Positions 1 to 10,200 of a DNA stretch of 60,000 nucleotides are shown piece by piece. Location of the stretch: positions 155,625-215,624 of the forward strand of contig NMRA01000190.1 of the NCBI GenBank assembly GCA_002633005.1. Direction: 5' to 3'. A program made the position numbers and the translations under genes. Origin of the DNA: Phoronis australis. Lineage: Eukaryota; Phoronida; Phoronidae. How positions within the stretch are numbered: position 1 is the first letter of the stretch; the number at the start of each line of letters is the position of its first letter. The notes under the pieces are model-generated. The model saw only the letters and a list, made by a program, of their open reading frames with translations, was not told where the DNA came from and did no database searches.

Positions 1-1015
1 CATGAATTGATGTTGCCTGATTTGTGCTTCGTTTGTGCATGATTTTTTACTGGTTTTGGTTTCATTTTAATATTAATAAACAGTTCAAGCATCTACCACA
101 TTTACACTAAATGTGAAGGGATATAGGTTATCTAGTAATAGGGTTATGTTTTCGAATAGAACAGTGCTTGATCTGAAATTGTTCTGACTGTGGATTCAGG
201 TTCTTGACAGCAACTTCTGGGATCATGCAAGGTGACACATTTGTTTTGAATCAGTTCACAAGTAAACTAAAGCATCAACCATTAAAAGTTAATACTTGCA
301 CATGCCCCTCCACAAGAAAGAAAACGTGAAAGGTGTCTTGCACTGTATGCTAACTAATATACTGGTCTAGTCAGGGTCGAGAGAGGTATCATTTTCAGTG
401 TTGTCCACAACAGATAATCAAGGGTTGACAGGTTTTACTAAATTCTTATACAGGTAGGGAGATCGGAGTCATTGTGGGCTCTCTGTGATATTCACCCACT
501 AGACTGGTACAAAATATAGTATTTTTGTGTATTTAGCGCTTTGCACCGACATGGAAAGCTGTACCTATATCTGGAATTGCCTAAAATTGAGGAGAAACTT
601 TTTATTGGCTTGTGACTTGTCAGTTATTAAAGCGGTGTTGGTTGTATTCAGTTCAACATGAAGTATTTAAGTGGTAAGTGGATAAAAGACGCTGAGAAAG
701 AAAAGCCAAAAGACTGTTAGGAAGTGTTTTTAAAATGACTTACTGGGGGCTATAAAACATGATTTTTATTTTAAAAAAGGTTGCATCTAAAGAAAATGAA
801 ATAATTTTGTAAACTAACAGGATTTTTGAAATTTTGTCATGTTATTGAGGCTGTTATTTTGGTGTGGTTGTACCTTTTTTTCTAAATTATACTTAATCAC
901 ATGATTCAATATGTGGCTGATTGGTCAAAAATTAAATTCCACAGGCTTTTTACTCAGAAAATAAATACTTGTTTAAGATTTATATGTTTGTAAATAAAGT
1001 TTAGCTGTATACACT
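1..1015. other. AT-rich sequence without a recognisable gene
   Basis: No exon with flanking splice sites or a convincing reading frame was found. AATAAA-like hexamers occur near 74 and 994, so part of this could be the 3' untranslated region of a gene lying to the left, but nothing else supports that. Confidence 0.4.
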
Positions 1016-1221
1016 GACTTGTGGATAAAGTGTTTGTATACAAGTAATATCAGCCAGACTTGTTGATATAGTGTATGTATACAAGTAATATCAGCCAGAC
1101 TTGTTGATATAGTGTATGTATACAAGTAATATCAGCCAGACTTGTTGATATAGTGTATGTATACAAGTAATATCAGCCAGACTTGTTGATATAGTGTATG
1201 TATACAAGTAATATCAGCCAG
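1016..1221. repeat. 41-bp tandem repeat, about five copies
   Basis: The phrase CAGCCAGACTTGTTGATATA recurs with its start at 1051, 1092, 1133 and 1174, a strict 41-bp spacing, and CAGCCA begins a last partial unit at 1215. The three internal units are essentially identical, while the first (from about 1016) is diverged. Such homogeneity suggests recent expansion. There is no coding potential. Confidence 0.95.
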
Positions 1222-2241
1222 CACCTATGTGTGAAGCACAGGTGCTTTGGCTAAAATTCCAAATTTGAGTAAACAAAATTTCTTCAAAAAAGCGGATTGT
1301 TTCGGATATAGGCCCATGTGGCTAAATGCCTGCAGATAAATGGTTCTTGGCACACTATGCTGAACACGTGACCAATCCCAAATATGGGACTGGTTTTAGT
1401 TTTTTAAACGAACGGCGTCAAACACCTCACGATCATATCCTAACGGGTTAGACAGGTTGTGGAAAACACTGAATGGTGTACGAAAACTAGAGACTGTGCT
1501 GGTCCGTTAATGGTTAGTGCGTTTAGATTGAGAAAATAATTGCCAATGAGAAATGTGCTCATCAACGTGGAATTATACTTCAAATCGTAGGGTACTCTGC
1601 TGTTTGACTTGGGGCGGTATCAGGCTCATGGTTGATTTACTTTCAGTATAATTTGCAAGAAACAGATCTCGATGGTTAGTGACTCCAAGTGTCCTATACC
1701 GTGTGAGGATACTTTCCGTTTGTTGTGGGCGAGTCGGTGGCCCAGTGTTGTTATCATAGCCAGCTCATTGCTTAGAATTGTTAGTTATGGCTACCCAAGC
1801 TTTCAGTCTTATAGTGGAATTAAAAATCCGACTTGTCTTGCCTTTCCATTCTGGTATGATTATGTTTTTTACAATTTTTGGAAATTCATGATCGTGCACT
1901 GGAGCTTGTACATGTTGAAGCTGTGGAGACCGTGGTTGTTTTCTGAAATAAATTTAACCACTTAATACTTGGTATCCACTCTACTTTGCATTGTTTTGCC
2001 TAAACTGCGCGTAGAAATAATTGCAGAAAGAAAGGTTGTTGATTTCTTCACTTACAATTTATCTCGTCAAATTCCGGGTGTGATTACAGGAATAATTTGG
2101 TTATAACTTAACCTGATCGTTACATGCAATAATTGTTGATTTATTGTAGGTGAAAAGGAAATCGCCTATTTTAGTGAAGATTCAGTGCAATCTAAAACTG
2201 TTCCATTATAGGGCCTTTTGCATGTAATGTTCAATACTTTC
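1222..2241. other. No supported gene
   Basis: An open frame at 1672-1965 (plus) encodes 97 residues without recognisable domain, splice context or low-complexity bias. I regard it as chance. Otherwise unique AT-rich sequence. Confidence 0.4.
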
Positions 2242-2480
2242 CATGCGCGCACCCAGCCGTAAAAAATTGGGGGCTCGAATTTTTTAGAAGGTGCACCTTT
2301 GATTAAGACGGTTCACGGGATACGTTCAGAGCTATGAACTGCATTCGCCGAATTTTGGTAGTTCCTGCCTTTTTAGTGGACTTTTGTATCGTTTTCTACT
2401 TTTTTCGGGGTTTTCGTTTCTGAGGCGGACTTTTTTTTGCCCACTTCGCCAAATGGGGGCTCGTTGGAGCCTTCTGCATG
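2242..2480. mobile_element. MITE, CATGCGCGCACCC family, copy 1
   Basis: It begins CATGCGCGCACCCAGCC and ends near GGAGCCTTCTGCATG, a degraded inverted end. Inside are the family landmarks: a G-run followed by CTCGAATTT, and the phrase GAGGCGGAC...TTTTTGCCCACTTCGCCAAATGGGGGCTCG near the far end. The same landmarks occur in the copies at 4758, 6492 and 32380, in either orientation. It is non-autonomous and has no coding capacity. Confidence 0.7.
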
Positions 2481-2744
2481 CTTTCATTTACAGCCGTTTC
2501 TCAAGTTTCCATGAATCGCATTCCCTTCTGCAACTCATAGACTGTAAAGCCATAAAAGGTCAAAGGTGATACTTTTTTATCAACTCCTCCCCGCTCGCAT
2601 CTGACTATATCGGTCAGTTGTAAACCGTCACTGCACACGCACTGAATTTCCAGTAATCCGCTATAAAATTTAAACCGGAACTTGCGAGCATCAGTTAGGT
2701 TTGCCAGAAAAAATATTTTCAAACGTACCAGAACAACCTTCCTA

Positions 2745-3105
2745 AGTAAAAGCATGAAATTTTTGAGACATCCAGTTGAGAAAACGTAAAGCTTGAGTCT
2801 TATACTGGAATAAAAACTTACAAAATTTAGCGACGCTGCGTCCGCACCTCGGGACTTCAGCTTGGCTTGTGACGTTATCGTTATTCTGGCCAAGTGGCGT
2901 TTTGACCAGACGGCGCGGCATTGACATCAGAGCATTATCCCATACGTGTGACAAATTGTATCTTAAACCGCCTCTTTTATTTAAAGAGGTACTCTCAATG
3001 CGCTCATGGAGAGCTTCCTTTACACCCCTTCTGAACCAGTCTTCCTCACAGTCTAGGTTAGTGACATCAGTATTGAAATCATGTCGATGCACAGGTAGCT
3101 AAAAA
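2745..3105 (-). mobile_element. Retroelement C-terminal fragment, left arm of an inverted pair
   Basis: On the minus strand a frame (2742-3092) reads DFNTDVTNLDCEEDWFRRG, then VKEALHERIESTSLNKRGG, then LRYNLSHVWDNAL. This is the pattern seen at the C terminus of Penelope-like or related non-LTR retroelement polyproteins (a D-x-E-E-x-W-x-x-R-G-V-K-E-A core followed by S-L-N-x-x-G-G). No reverse transcriptase region is present, so the copy is truncated. A second copy in inverted orientation starts at 3478, forming a long inverted repeat around a spacer of about 360 bp. The exact retroelement class is inferred, not proven. Confidence 0.6.
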
Positions 3106-3477
3106 TAGCCAAATCCTAATGACGATGTTATTATCTTTCCTCAAATTCACCAAGGTCTTTCGCCCATCACTACTTAAATCAGATTTAATTGGTTTAGCGT
3201 TCTACTGCATACCCTCATCCTCGAGAGGACATTTAAAACAGTTTGACATTTCTATCACCCACAAACCGTTTAATTCTCTCTGCATTCAACTGGTTAATGT
3301 CAACTATAGGACAAGACACCCAAGGGTAATAAATCATGTGTTGTCTATGGTGTTCAGTGTAAGGATCCCCAGTGCTCAGACAGTTACATAGATGAAACGA
3401 AACAGCCCATAAAATAGCGTATGTCACAACATCGTCGTCCTAGTTATAGGAACACTTAGGATTCGGCTATTTTTAGC

Positions 3478-3705
3478 CACCTGTGCGTGGACATGATTTC
3501 AATACCGATGATGTCACTATCATAGACTGTGAGGAAGACTGGTTCAGAAGGGGTGTAAAGGAAGCTCTCCATAAGCGCATGAGGTGCGCCGTCTGGTCAA
3601 AACGCCACCAATTGGCCATAATAACGATAACGTCACAAGCAAAGCTGTCCGTGAGATGCGAACGCAACATCGCTAATTTTTGTAAGTTTTTATTCCAGTA
3701 TTAGA
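3478..3705 (+). mobile_element. Retroelement C-terminal fragment, right arm of an inverted pair
   Basis: The plus strand carries the same DFNTDDVTIIDCEEDWFRRG / VKEALHKRM core as the 2745-3105 fragment. It lacks the ESTSLNKRGGLRYNLSHVW segment, so it has an internal deletion relative to its partner. Homology continues through KLSVRCERNIANFCKFLFQY. Outside the frame, the CACCTGTGCGTGGACATGA edge mirrors the left arm's edge near 3090-3110. Confidence 0.6.
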
Positions 3706-4373
3706 CTCAAACTTTTATCAACCTTCTTAAGTGTTGGAAGGTTTTCTTCAAGAACATATTGACTGGCACTGAAGCGGCATGCTATAGGCCCACTGTGCAT
3801 TTCACTGGAAGCGGGTTTTTCTCGGTGAACCGGCTCGAAGCGTTAACTTGTCAACAATTTTCAAGCATTGAACGATACTCTTGTTGTAAAAATGATAGCG
3901 TTAACACATTTTGAATCAAATCACAAATTGAAGGCCTGCAATACACAGGCTGAAGCAAACGAAAACAATAGCTCCTTTTAGTACGTGTCACTTTTGTTTA
4001 TGCGCTACGGCACGAGTGGGAAACGAGTAGTACTTTTTAACTTGATGCTGACTTAGAATCGTAAATCCTTTCAATTCGAAGCAGATTGTATTCACAACCA
4101 CAGTTAAGCCTATGACGTGATTGCACCAATGTTGTAATAATGAATGGTGCCATCATGGTACGGTCGCACCATAGTACATAGTGTCCGTAGATTGAAGAAT
4201 GTGAACCAAATCTCAGTACTGAGGCCTACTGAGGCACACGGGAACGGAAGAATGTTTTGAATCCTTTTTACATCAATACCATAAACCGTTTTGCCAGTCT
4301 TGTGCAACACGCATTTACGTGAAAATATGTGTCTGTCATCAATATAAAGATATAATATCTTTACCAAGTACAT
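3706..4373. other. No supported gene
   Basis: A 97-codon minus frame at 4110-4403 runs into the G/C homopolymers of the neighbouring element and has no recognisable content. Otherwise nothing is seen. Confidence 0.35.
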
Positions 4374-6111
4374 AGGCGGATTTAAAGGGGGCAGGGGGTC
4401 CACCTCCCCCCCCCCCGGCCCCCCTTGACTGCGGTAAAAAACAGCAAGAGCGTGGGGAAATGTTGAGTTTATAAATTAACCCCGGTAATTAAAATTATAT
4501 GGCTGAAACAAGATTTAAATGTGTACAGTTTTAGTGTCAAATTCGGAACACGGCGCAATCGTAACGGAACTATGGCTAAGTACAGGCTCTCCCGCCCAGG
4601 CGACCGGCAGTGGCGCTGGGCACTACGACACCGTTTCCGTCGTCTGCTCCACTTTGCAATGAAGAAAATTGCTTCATTTTTTAAAGAAAATGGAATCTGA
4701 GCAGACCTGCCAAGGGGTTATAACAACTGCTGGAGGTTGGTTGAAATTTTGATTGAGCATGCGCGCACCCAGGGGGGGGGGCTCCCCCCATTTGGAGAAG
4801 TGGGCAAAAAGGTCCGCCCCTGAGAGACAAAATATCCGAGGAAATGGGACAAAAGTCCAGTAAATAAGCGCAAACGCGCAATTCACAGTGGTGCTCCCGT
4901 TTTTTTTTTAGTCCGCCCGCTCTTTTGTTTTTTTTTTTTTTTAGTCCGCCCGCTCTTTTGTTAGCAAAAGGTCCATAACGTCAGGAATCCGAGCCCCCCA
5001 GTTTGAAGGCTGGGTGCGCATACGTTGAGATTGGACAAATTTGCTCAAATTTTGCTTGAGGTTCCTGGCGATATCTTCTCTAACTATCAAACTTTATATA
5101 TCCTAAAATATGACTTAACTAGTCATATTACATTAATAAAAACCATTTTATTTCATGAAAATGATATTACATCGTCTTTATAACAAAGAATACCGATAAT
5201 AATGTGCACTACGTGGCAGAGTGCTCCGCATGTCACTCGACTCATCGTCACATTGGCGGATCTAGGATATCATAAGGGGGGCAACATTTTGTCCGGCTGT
5301 AAGCATTTGCGCAAACTGAACCACGATTGTAGATGCGCATAGCACCGAATGGGGGGAGGTCGTTAAGGGGGCAAACCCCCCTCCCGCCTAGGAAATTTTT
5401 CTGTTTTTACCTCTAAAAATCAAGCATTTTCCTTGATTCCTGAAGTATTATCCAAGAAAAAGGAAAAAAAAACGTATAACGTGTCAAACAGGAAAAACTG
5501 AAAGTACCAAAGACTCGAAGAGCGCGCGTGCGTTACCACTACACCACCACAATTTAACTCGTACTAAGTGACCTACTTGTTTATGGTCCACAGCGTTTGC
5601 GCGCGAAACCTACTTCTTTTTGTAATGCTTATTACACGTTGTATATTTTGTGTCATCAATTCTTAACAAATTTGTCATATTTAAAATGCCTAAAAGACCA
5701 AATCCGTTTTTCGTGTTAGCAATAATGACGGGATTGCTTTGGAAATCGTCTTAAGATAAGGTTTGACAAAGAAAGTTTTGCGAGTTTCTGAGAGATTCAC
5801 ATCTTACCAGCAGCTTCTGTTTTTTCATCGTCACTCAGGTTCCATTTTCTTTAAAAAATGAAGTAAATTTTCTTCATTGCACAGTGGAGCAGACGACGGA
5901 AACGGAGTCGTAGTGCGCAGCGCCACTGCCGGTCGCCTGGGATATCGCGGGAGAGCCCCCAACACTAAAACTGCACACATTTAAATCTTTTTTCATCCGT
6001 ATAATTTTAATTACCGGGGTTAATTAATAAACTCAACATTTCCCTACGCTCTTACTGTTTTATTTTTTGCGGCAGCCAGGGGGGAGGGGGAGGAAGCGGG
6101 CCTAAATCCGC
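4374..6111. mobile_element. Long inverted-repeat element 1 (arms 4374-4700 and 5838-6111)
   Basis: The left arm starts GGCGGATTTAAAGGGGGCAG and the right arm ends CGGGCCTAAATCCGC, which are inverted copies. The arms stay collinear through GGGAAATGTTGAGTTTAT, the ACCCCGGTAATTAAAATTATA phrase, a CGCCACTGCCGGTCGCCTGG phrase and a GAAAATTG...CTTCATTTTTTAAAGAAAATGGAA phrase. The interior has no long reading frame. It contains a MITE (4758-5023) and the left arm of a second inverted repeat. It is probably a decayed non-autonomous DNA transposon. Confidence 0.7.
4758..5023. mobile_element. MITE, CATGCGCGCACCC family, copy 2
   Basis: It starts CATGCGCGCACCCAGG and ends AAGGCTGGGTGCGCATACG, inverted copies of one another. 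Between them are GAAGTGGGCAAAAAGGTCCG and two copies of TTTTTTTAGTCCGCCCGCTC (a short internal duplication near 4905-4960). It is nested inside inverted-repeat element 1. Confidence 0.8.
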
Positions 6112-6491
6112 GTCAACACCGCTAAGGATCATATAACCACGATATAAGCGTAGAAAACTAGGTTTTTTAAAATTTACAACCAAAAATTCATTTTGCGTGA
6201 GATAGCTTAAGGCTCGCGTGAGGCAGTGGCCAAATGCGTGAGACTCACGCGAGATGCGTGAGACTTGGCAGGTCTGTCTGAGTGATGATGAAAAAACAGA
6301 AGATGCTGGTAAGATGTCAATTTTAATCGAAGCCTTAGTGAATCACTCAGAAACTCATAATTCTCTCTTTGTCAAACCTTAAACTAAGACGATTTCCAAC
6401 GCAATCCCGTCATTATTGCCAACACGAAAAACGGATTTGGTCTTTTGGGCAATTGAAGACTATTTTAAATACAACAAATTTGTTACGAACT

Positions 6492-6716
6492 CATGCGCAC
6501 ACCCAGGGGGCTCGAACAAGCCCCATTTGGCGAAGTGGGCAAAAAGGTCCGCCCACGAGTGACAAAAAGTCCGATAAAATGGGATAAAAGTCCACTAAAA
6601 AAGCACAAACGCGCGTTTTTGTTTTTGTTTTTTAGTCCGCCCGCCCTTTTGTTTGCAAAAAGTTCACAGTGTCGGCAATTCGAGCCCCCCCATATTGAAG
6701 CCTGGGTGCGCGCATG
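6492..6716. mobile_element. MITE, CATGCGCGCACCC family, copy 3, with target duplication
   Basis: A 225-bp element begins CATGCGCACACCCAGG and ends CCTGGGTGCGCGCATG. It is flanked on both sides by CGAACT (6486-6491 and 6717-6722), which reads as a 6-bp target-site duplication. It interrupts the right arm of inverted-repeat element 2, so it inserted after that element. It is the best-preserved copy in the window. Confidence 0.85.
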
Positions 6717-6860
6717 CGAACTAATTCACAAAATATAAAACATGTAATAAGCATTACAAAAAGAAGGAGGCATAGGCATGTTAAGATGTCTATGGAAGGA
6801 GGTTTCGCGCGCAAACGCTGTGGACCATAAACAAGTAGGTTTCTTAGTATCAAATTAAGA

Positions 6861-6935
6861 CTTAAATCGTAGTGGTGCAGTGGTAAAGCACGCGCGCTCT
6901 AACCGCCGGGTCGTGAGTTCGAGTCTGTGGTATAT
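6861..6935 (+). other. tRNA-like relic with Pol III A-box and B-box resemblance
   Basis: TAGTGGTGCAGTGGTAAAGC resembles a tRNA D-arm with an A box, and GAGTTCGAGTCTG resembles a B box and T loop, about 40 bp apart. The D stem (GTGC/GCAC) pairs, but the T stem and anticodon stem are largely broken, so this is not a functional tRNA gene. A damaged inverted counterpart occurs near 5515-5560 in the other arm of element 2, so the module was part of the element. Confidence 0.5.
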
Positions 6936-6968
6936 GCAGTTTTTCCTGTTTGACACTTTCTCAGCGTT

Positions 6969-6974
6969 TTTATT
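6969..6974 (-). terminator. Candidate polyadenylation signal for the cysteine-rich gene
   Basis: AATAAA on the minus strand (TTTATT as written), about 240 bp beyond the stop codon at 7211. It lies inside inverted-repeat element 2, so the transposon would supply the gene's 3' end. No transcript evidence is available here. Confidence 0.35.
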
Positions 6975-7210
6975 TTTTGCCTTTTTTCTTGGATAATACT
7001 TCGGGAATCAAGGAAAATGTTTGATTTTTAGAGGAAAAAACAGACAAATTTCCTGGGCGGAGGAAAACCCTCCTCCCGACCTCCCCCATTCGGTGCTATG
7101 CGCATCTACAATCGTGCTTTGAGCAAATGTTTACAGACAAAATGTTGGGCCCCCCTTGTGATATCCGCCCCTAAAGTATAACTTGGCATGGAGCGACCGT
7201 GATCAGCAGC

Positions 7211-10200
7211 CTACTGAGCGTCAACTTTTTTAAGCGATGGCTTCAAGATTTCGTTCAGTGTGTTTTCGTTGTGCTCAGGACACGTGGGCTTTAGTTCACA
7301 GTACTTCTTGCGTGTCTTGCAACACTTTTCCTTCAAGTTGGGGTGACCACACTGTTCTTCGAGTGACCCCATGGTGAAAATATTGGCGCAAGTTGGCTCC
7401 GTGAGGAGGGGGGCATCTGAGTGATAAAACCTTGTTCCTTTGACGTCACTTTCACAAGCTGAAACGACCACATTCCTTCAGCCTCGAGGACAAAATGTGT
7501 TCACGTCAAATCAAATGCGACAACTTTGACCTTGACATAGAGGACAAATAACAAGTAATGTCCGAACTACGTTTGCGGGGGTTTGAAGCTTTTAGTGAAC
7601 TTAAGAGGAATATTTTTCTTAATATACACACTGTCAACTGTGCATGTTTAATCTAATTCCTAACAACTTGCTGCACCCCGGGCATAAGTATACCACCAAT
7701 GCGTACATTTCACAGGCTTATAGTAGCCTGTTACAAATGTGGACGCACCCTCTTTGACGCCCTTCTTTCGCCCGCCAGCCTCCGGCAGATTTCACGTGAC
7801 CACAGAAAAAACATTTTTCTTTCAAATAGAAGAGCAAAAACCACCATTACAAATATTGATTTCTGAATTAATGTCAACTGTGTCATTCGTCCCGTAATTT
7901 TTGTGCCTTGCAAAGAAAAGTTTGGGATTCCAGAAATGAGAAAAACTCATCAAGTAACAGTAAAACCATTTCCTAGTATACAGTTACAGAGTATTTTGGA
8001 GACGCCTGTACATTGTTGTTGTGCACGTCTTACTAACATCGTGTTCGGAGAGCGCGTTGAGATAAAAACAAATTTGGTGCCAAAATGAACTTAGACTAAC
8101 GTTTTCAGAGACACTTATTAAATTACTGTTTCCTGCAAATAACTGGATGACATTGGTTACTTACGACAGTACTTCGTGCGCGTTACACAGCAGTGATGGA
8201 TAACTAGATGGTGGTCGCAGAGTACAGTGGAGCGAGACAGAAGATTGTCGCATGTTTCTCCCCCATTGAAAGTAACAACGCTGTCGACTAGGCAGGCTAG
8301 AATTATGATAAAACCTGTTAGTGTGACCCCAAGATTATAGCCTTCCACGGCATTCATTGGCACCGAAATAGCTAGGTTCCTAATTTTATCAATAATACTA
8401 TGGATAAAACCATCAACAACACTTTCAGTCCCCGTAAATCTTGAACCATCAGGTCGGTCACAGTAAGGCCCTATCACACATTTCCGTCTTGAATGAAACC
8501 CGAACAACAAATAGACCTTACTCTGACAGTACATCCGTCTAGTTCCACAGCAGTGGACCTCGAGCACGTGACTGTTGCAGACAGCAGCTCCTAACCGGTC
8601 AAACACCTGCTTGCACGTCATTCCATTAATTCGCACGTTAGAAGTGTCTGAGCAATCTGGAAGTAAATTAGGTCTGTACATGTACAACGACTCTCTTGGA
8701 ATAATGCACTTCGACCAACTGCAATTATTTAGATGGATTTTACACGAAACCGAATTTAATCTTGCCTGCACTTTGAAACGTTTGCGAGTATATCTCCACG
8801 CCGGCACAAGGTTTATATATTCATATACGCACTCACGAGTTTACGTATGGGTGGCCGGACCCCCACTGCCATGAGTCTACGTATGTCATACGGGCGACTT
8901 TTAGAAGTCGATTTGGCCCCCGGTCGTAATCATTTTATAGCGGAAGTGCGTGTCTATTTTGGTTTATTCAGTTGTAACAGTAACTGACTTCGAACACGGT
9001 TTTTGTTTGTGCTAGTTTCGCAGGTGCAGTAGCACATTCTGCCGATGAAGAACATTTCTATTGATGCGATGCTGAAAAGGATGCCAAACCGGGATGTTTT
9101 AAAGGCGCAGGCAATCTTTTTCATGTCATTTTTAGTAAAAATGAGGTTCGTTGATTATCCCAGACATATTTTTCAGTTAATTACAACTTCTCGTAATTTA
9201 ATTAATTACTCGTCCCCTACTCCGGAAGTGACGTTTATGGAGTCAAGAATTGCGCGCCAATTTGGTTCTGCGTTCGAGTTTACTGTGAAGATCTGTACTA
9301 CAAGTGTTTTCGGGCTGTTTTTCTATTGTCACCACATCCCATCGACGAGTATTCTACGACAATTTAGGTTTTTACAGAACTCAGTTGGATTTAGGGATTG
9401 TTTAGTTTGTATACAACCTAAAAATGGCTGGAGTCGGGGACCCATATCACAGTCACCGTAGTGTCGTGACATGGGCAGCGCAGTTCTGAAAAACGTGGAG
9501 GGTTGTAGCCCCCCAACCTCTCTTTGGTGCTGCGGCCATAGACCGTGGGGGACGCAGCACTGAAAAACTGAAGGCTATAGCACCCAAACCGCTTACATAC
9601 TGCCATGTGACTCCCTCGCCACACGTACGTACACATGGCACTTTCTAAATAGCTCCAATACTTTAGACAAGTCCACAATAAACTTGGCTCACCTGCCTGT
9701 TCACTGGACTACGAACTGTCCTCCTCACTGGGTGTCGAACTGGACCTGTATTCACTCAACAACGCCGCAGGGCTGCTCACAGGCTATGGGCTAAAGACAA
9801 CGAGCACAGGGCGAATCACTACTATATTTCCCGGACTTGCAAGCTCTGAGGTACGTTCGGAGGCACGAGTGACAGTAAGACGAAGTGCCTCAAGTCACTC
9901 GGTAATTCTTCACTGCTTTGCACGTTGCGTAGACGGCGGGTAACGCTGCGTTCGTTTCACGAACGAGCCAAGTACGGCAAAGTGTATCATCTTTCGGAAG
10001 GCGATGTAATGGTACACCCAGTACGCGTGAGACGATAATGAGTACATCCCGGTACGCAGCAACTGTGCGGCATGTTTACTGACTTGCAAACAAAAGCAAA
10101 CGACGACCGATTTTATCACAACCGAGGTAGAACAATGACTGTCTCGACAGCTCACACAGTCAGATTATGTGAAAACAAATGGCGCGAAGTTCTTGACTCC

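Larger units (their letters stand above)
5254..7172. mobile_element. Long inverted-repeat element 2 (arms 5254-5838 and 6274-7172), interlocked with element 1
   Basis: The left end GGCGGATCTAGGATATCATAAGGGGGG is mirrored by CCCCCCTTGTGATATCCGCCCCTA at the right end. Arms are collinear over roughly 580 bp, including ATGCGCATAGCACCGAATGG, a TTTTTCTGTTTTTACCTCTAAAAATCAA phrase, a tRNA-like module, AACGGATTTGG and an ACAGAAGCTGCTGG-like phrase. The right arm is lengthened by a nested MITE (6492-6716). The 5838-6111 arm of element 1 sits in the loop of element 2, so the two inverted repeats interlock instead of nesting cleanly. Confidence 0.7.

Noticed and set aside
6861-6935. Functional tRNA gene
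   Set aside because: A and B boxes are recognisable, but the T and anticodon stems do not pair and the unit lies within a transposon arm.
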